Source: Flavobacteriales bacterium (lineage in GTDB: Bacteria; Bacteroidota; Bacteroidia; Flavobacteriales_D; Sanyastnellaceae). From it: 17,804 nt of DNA. The translations under genes were made by a program, and so were the position numbers. The stretch spans positions 1 to 17,804 of the forward strand of contig JAPKAW010000017.1 of NCBI GenBank assembly GCA_028825055.1. Reading direction: 5' to 3'. This document shows positions 16,863-17,804 of this stretch, one piece after another. The notes below the pieces were generated by a model. The model saw nothing but the letters and a program-made list of their open reading frames with translations, made no database searches and had not been told where the DNA came from. Every line of letters begins with the position of its first letter. Positions within the stretch are counted from its first letter, which is position 1.

Positions 16863-16893
16863 CGAAGATACGTTTTTTTGACGTATAAATCAA
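16863..16893 (-). promoter_or_regulatory. Candidate Bacteroidota promoter of the GT5-like / DUF4270 / glmS operon
   Basis: On the minus strand a TTG (complement of 16891-16893) is followed after 20 bp by TATCTTCG (complement of 16863-16870). This matches the TTG-N17-23-TAnnTTTG consensus with one mismatch. Transcription would begin near 16857, leaving a leader of about 28 nt before the ATG at 16828. Spacing and position both fit, so this is the best promoter candidate in the window. Confidence 0.5.
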
Positions 16894-16895
16894 GT

Positions 16896-16921
16896 AAAAG
16901 CCTGTTAAAGTCAGGCGTTTT
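16896..16921 (+). promoter_or_regulatory. Hairpin just upstream of panC
   Basis: AAAAGCCTG (16896-16904) pairs with CAGGC-g-TTTT (16912-16921), a 9-bp stem with one bulged G and a 7-nt loop, ending 9 bp before the panC ATG. The T run after the stem makes it look like a weak terminator or attenuator. It also lies next to the -33 element of the divergent promoter, so it could be a protein-binding site. No panC promoter with a good match to consensus was seen in the 102-bp gap. Confidence 0.35.
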
Positions 16922-16930
16922 GAAGCGCTT

Positions 16931-17776
16931 ATGGAGATATTTCACACGTCGAAAGAGCTCAGACATAGATTGAACGAAATAAAGGGTCGAAGCCAAATTG
17001 TTGGGTTCGTTCCTACGATGGGGTCCTTGCACTCAGGTCATGCAACGTTGATTAAGGCTGCTAAAACCAAATCCGACGTAGTGGTATTGAGCATCTATGT
17101 GAATCCAACGCAGTTCAACAATCAAGATGATTTTAAGGCGTACCCGAAAGGAATTCAATCCGATTTGGATCTTGCGCGGTCATTGAACGTTGACGTGGTT
17201 TTTGCTCCAGACACAGAAGAGGTTTATGGCGGAGTTCCGAATGCAGAACCCATACATTATGGTGCCTTGACTAGCGCTTTTGAAGGGTCCAGGAGAAAGG
17301 GTCATTTTGACGGAGTGGTTGCAATCGTCAGAAAACTTTTTTTAATTGTCAGTCCGCAAAAGGCTTTTTTTGGAGAAAAGGACCTCCAACAACTTGCGGT
17401 AATTCAAGAGTTATGCAGGAGGGAATTCAGGGATTTGGAAATCGTTCCTTGTCCAATCATTCGTGACGTCGATGGCTTGGCTTTGAGCTCTCGGAATATC
17501 CGGCTGACTTCAAAAGACCGGCTCGTCGCGCTGGAATTAAATCGCACGTTGAATCGATTGAAAGCAGCGGTAAACGAATCCAAAGGGGGTGGGGTGGATT
17601 TGAATTCAGAACGGATTGCGTTGGATGGTAATGATGACCTTGACCTAGAATACCTCGCTATTATCGATGCAGATTCCTTTGAAGAAGTGGGCGAAAACAA
17701 ATTGAAAAAGGGACATGCGGTGATCGCCGCACAAGTGGGATCTGTTCGGTTGATCGACAATCTTTTTATGGGTTAA
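16931..17776 (+). CDS. panC: Pantothenate synthetase (pantoate--beta-alanine ligase)
   Basis: This 281-residue cytoplasmic enzyme joins pantoate and beta-alanine using ATP, the last step of pantothenate synthesis. Visible motifs: PTMGSLHSGH at 28-37 (HIGH-like, His34 and His37 bind ATP), VNPTQF at 57-62, GHFDGVVAIVRKLF at 124-137, FFGEKDLQQLAVI at 146-158 and SSRN at 186-189 (KMSKS-like loop). The length is normal for the family. It is transcribed divergently from the GT5-like gene across 102 bp. The 28 bases after the stop hold no start codon; panD often follows panC, but here that would lie outside the window. Confidence 0.97.
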   Translation: MEIFHTSKELRHRLNEIKGRSQIVGFVPTMGSLHSGHATLIKAAKTKSDVVVLSIYVNPTQFNNQDDFKAYPKGIQSDLDLARSLNVDVVFAPDTEEVYGGVPNAEPIHYGALTSAFEGSRRKGHFDGVVAIVRKLFLIVSPQKAFFGEKDLQQLAVIQELCRREFRDLEIVPCPIIRDVDGLALSSRNIRLTSKDRLVALELNRTLNRLKAAVNESKGGGVDLNSERIALDGNDDLDLEYLAIIDADSFEEVGENKLKKGHAVIAAQVGSVRLIDNLFMG

Positions 17777-17804
17777 ATCAAAAGGATTCGTAATTTCTCA
17801 ACAG

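Noticed and set aside
16829..17032. Upstream extension of the GT5-like protein to 17032
   Set aside because: It would overlap the first 100 bp of panC and add a basic segment before the conserved family N-terminus.

Overview
The window looks like a chromosomal stretch of a Bacteroidota bacterium, most likely of the Flavobacteriales type. The evidence is a SusC/SusD outer-membrane pair, a DUF4270 lipoprotein, an ATP synthase gene run that ends at atpG without atpD-atpC, and a short glycogen-synthase-like gene beside panC and glmS. Gene starts have A-rich leaders and no convincing Shine-Dalgarno sequences, also usual for the phylum. No mobile element, CRISPR array, tRNA or rRNA was recognised. 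Most of the window is housekeeping and outer-envelope genes, and I do not see a clear new multi-gene system.

Layout. (1) Positions 1-2695 hold the 3' end of atpH, then complete atpA and atpG, all on + and closely spaced: the F1 part of the F-type ATP synthase operon. (2) 2757-4184 is an NtrY-like membrane histidine kinase without an adjacent response regulator. (3) 4314-8986 is a SusC-like TonB-dependent transporter and its SusD-like lipoprotein partner, closed by a strong terminator at 9008-9037. (4) On the minus strand, 9103-9861 is a cyclase-family (kynurenine-formamidase-like) metal hydrolase and 9928-10785 a small outer-membrane beta-barrel protein, with a terminator between them. (5) Divergent from the barrel gene, 10870-12321 (+) is a group II PLP-dependent amino-acid decarboxylase. 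(6) 12322-12781 is the only long gene-free gap (460 bp); it holds several inverted repeats and no gene I can support. (7) On the minus strand, 16828 down to 12782 is a probable three-gene operon: a short GT5/glycogen-synthase-like protein, a DUF4270 lipoprotein and glmS. (8) Divergent from it, 16931-17776 is panC (+), which probably continues into further genes beyond the window.

How the genes may work together. AtpH, AtpA and AtpG form the stator, catalytic and rotor parts of one enzyme. SusC and SusD form one TonB-energised nutrient uptake complex; no hydrolase or regulator is beside them, so the substrate cannot be read from context. GlmS makes glucosamine-6-phosphate for peptidoglycan and lipopolysaccharide. 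Its co-directional neighbours, a truncated glycosyltransferase-fold protein and an outer-envelope lipoprotein, are the least understood part of the window. Start codons for four genes were moved from the longest open frame to the site supported by a signal peptide, family length or intergenic geometry.
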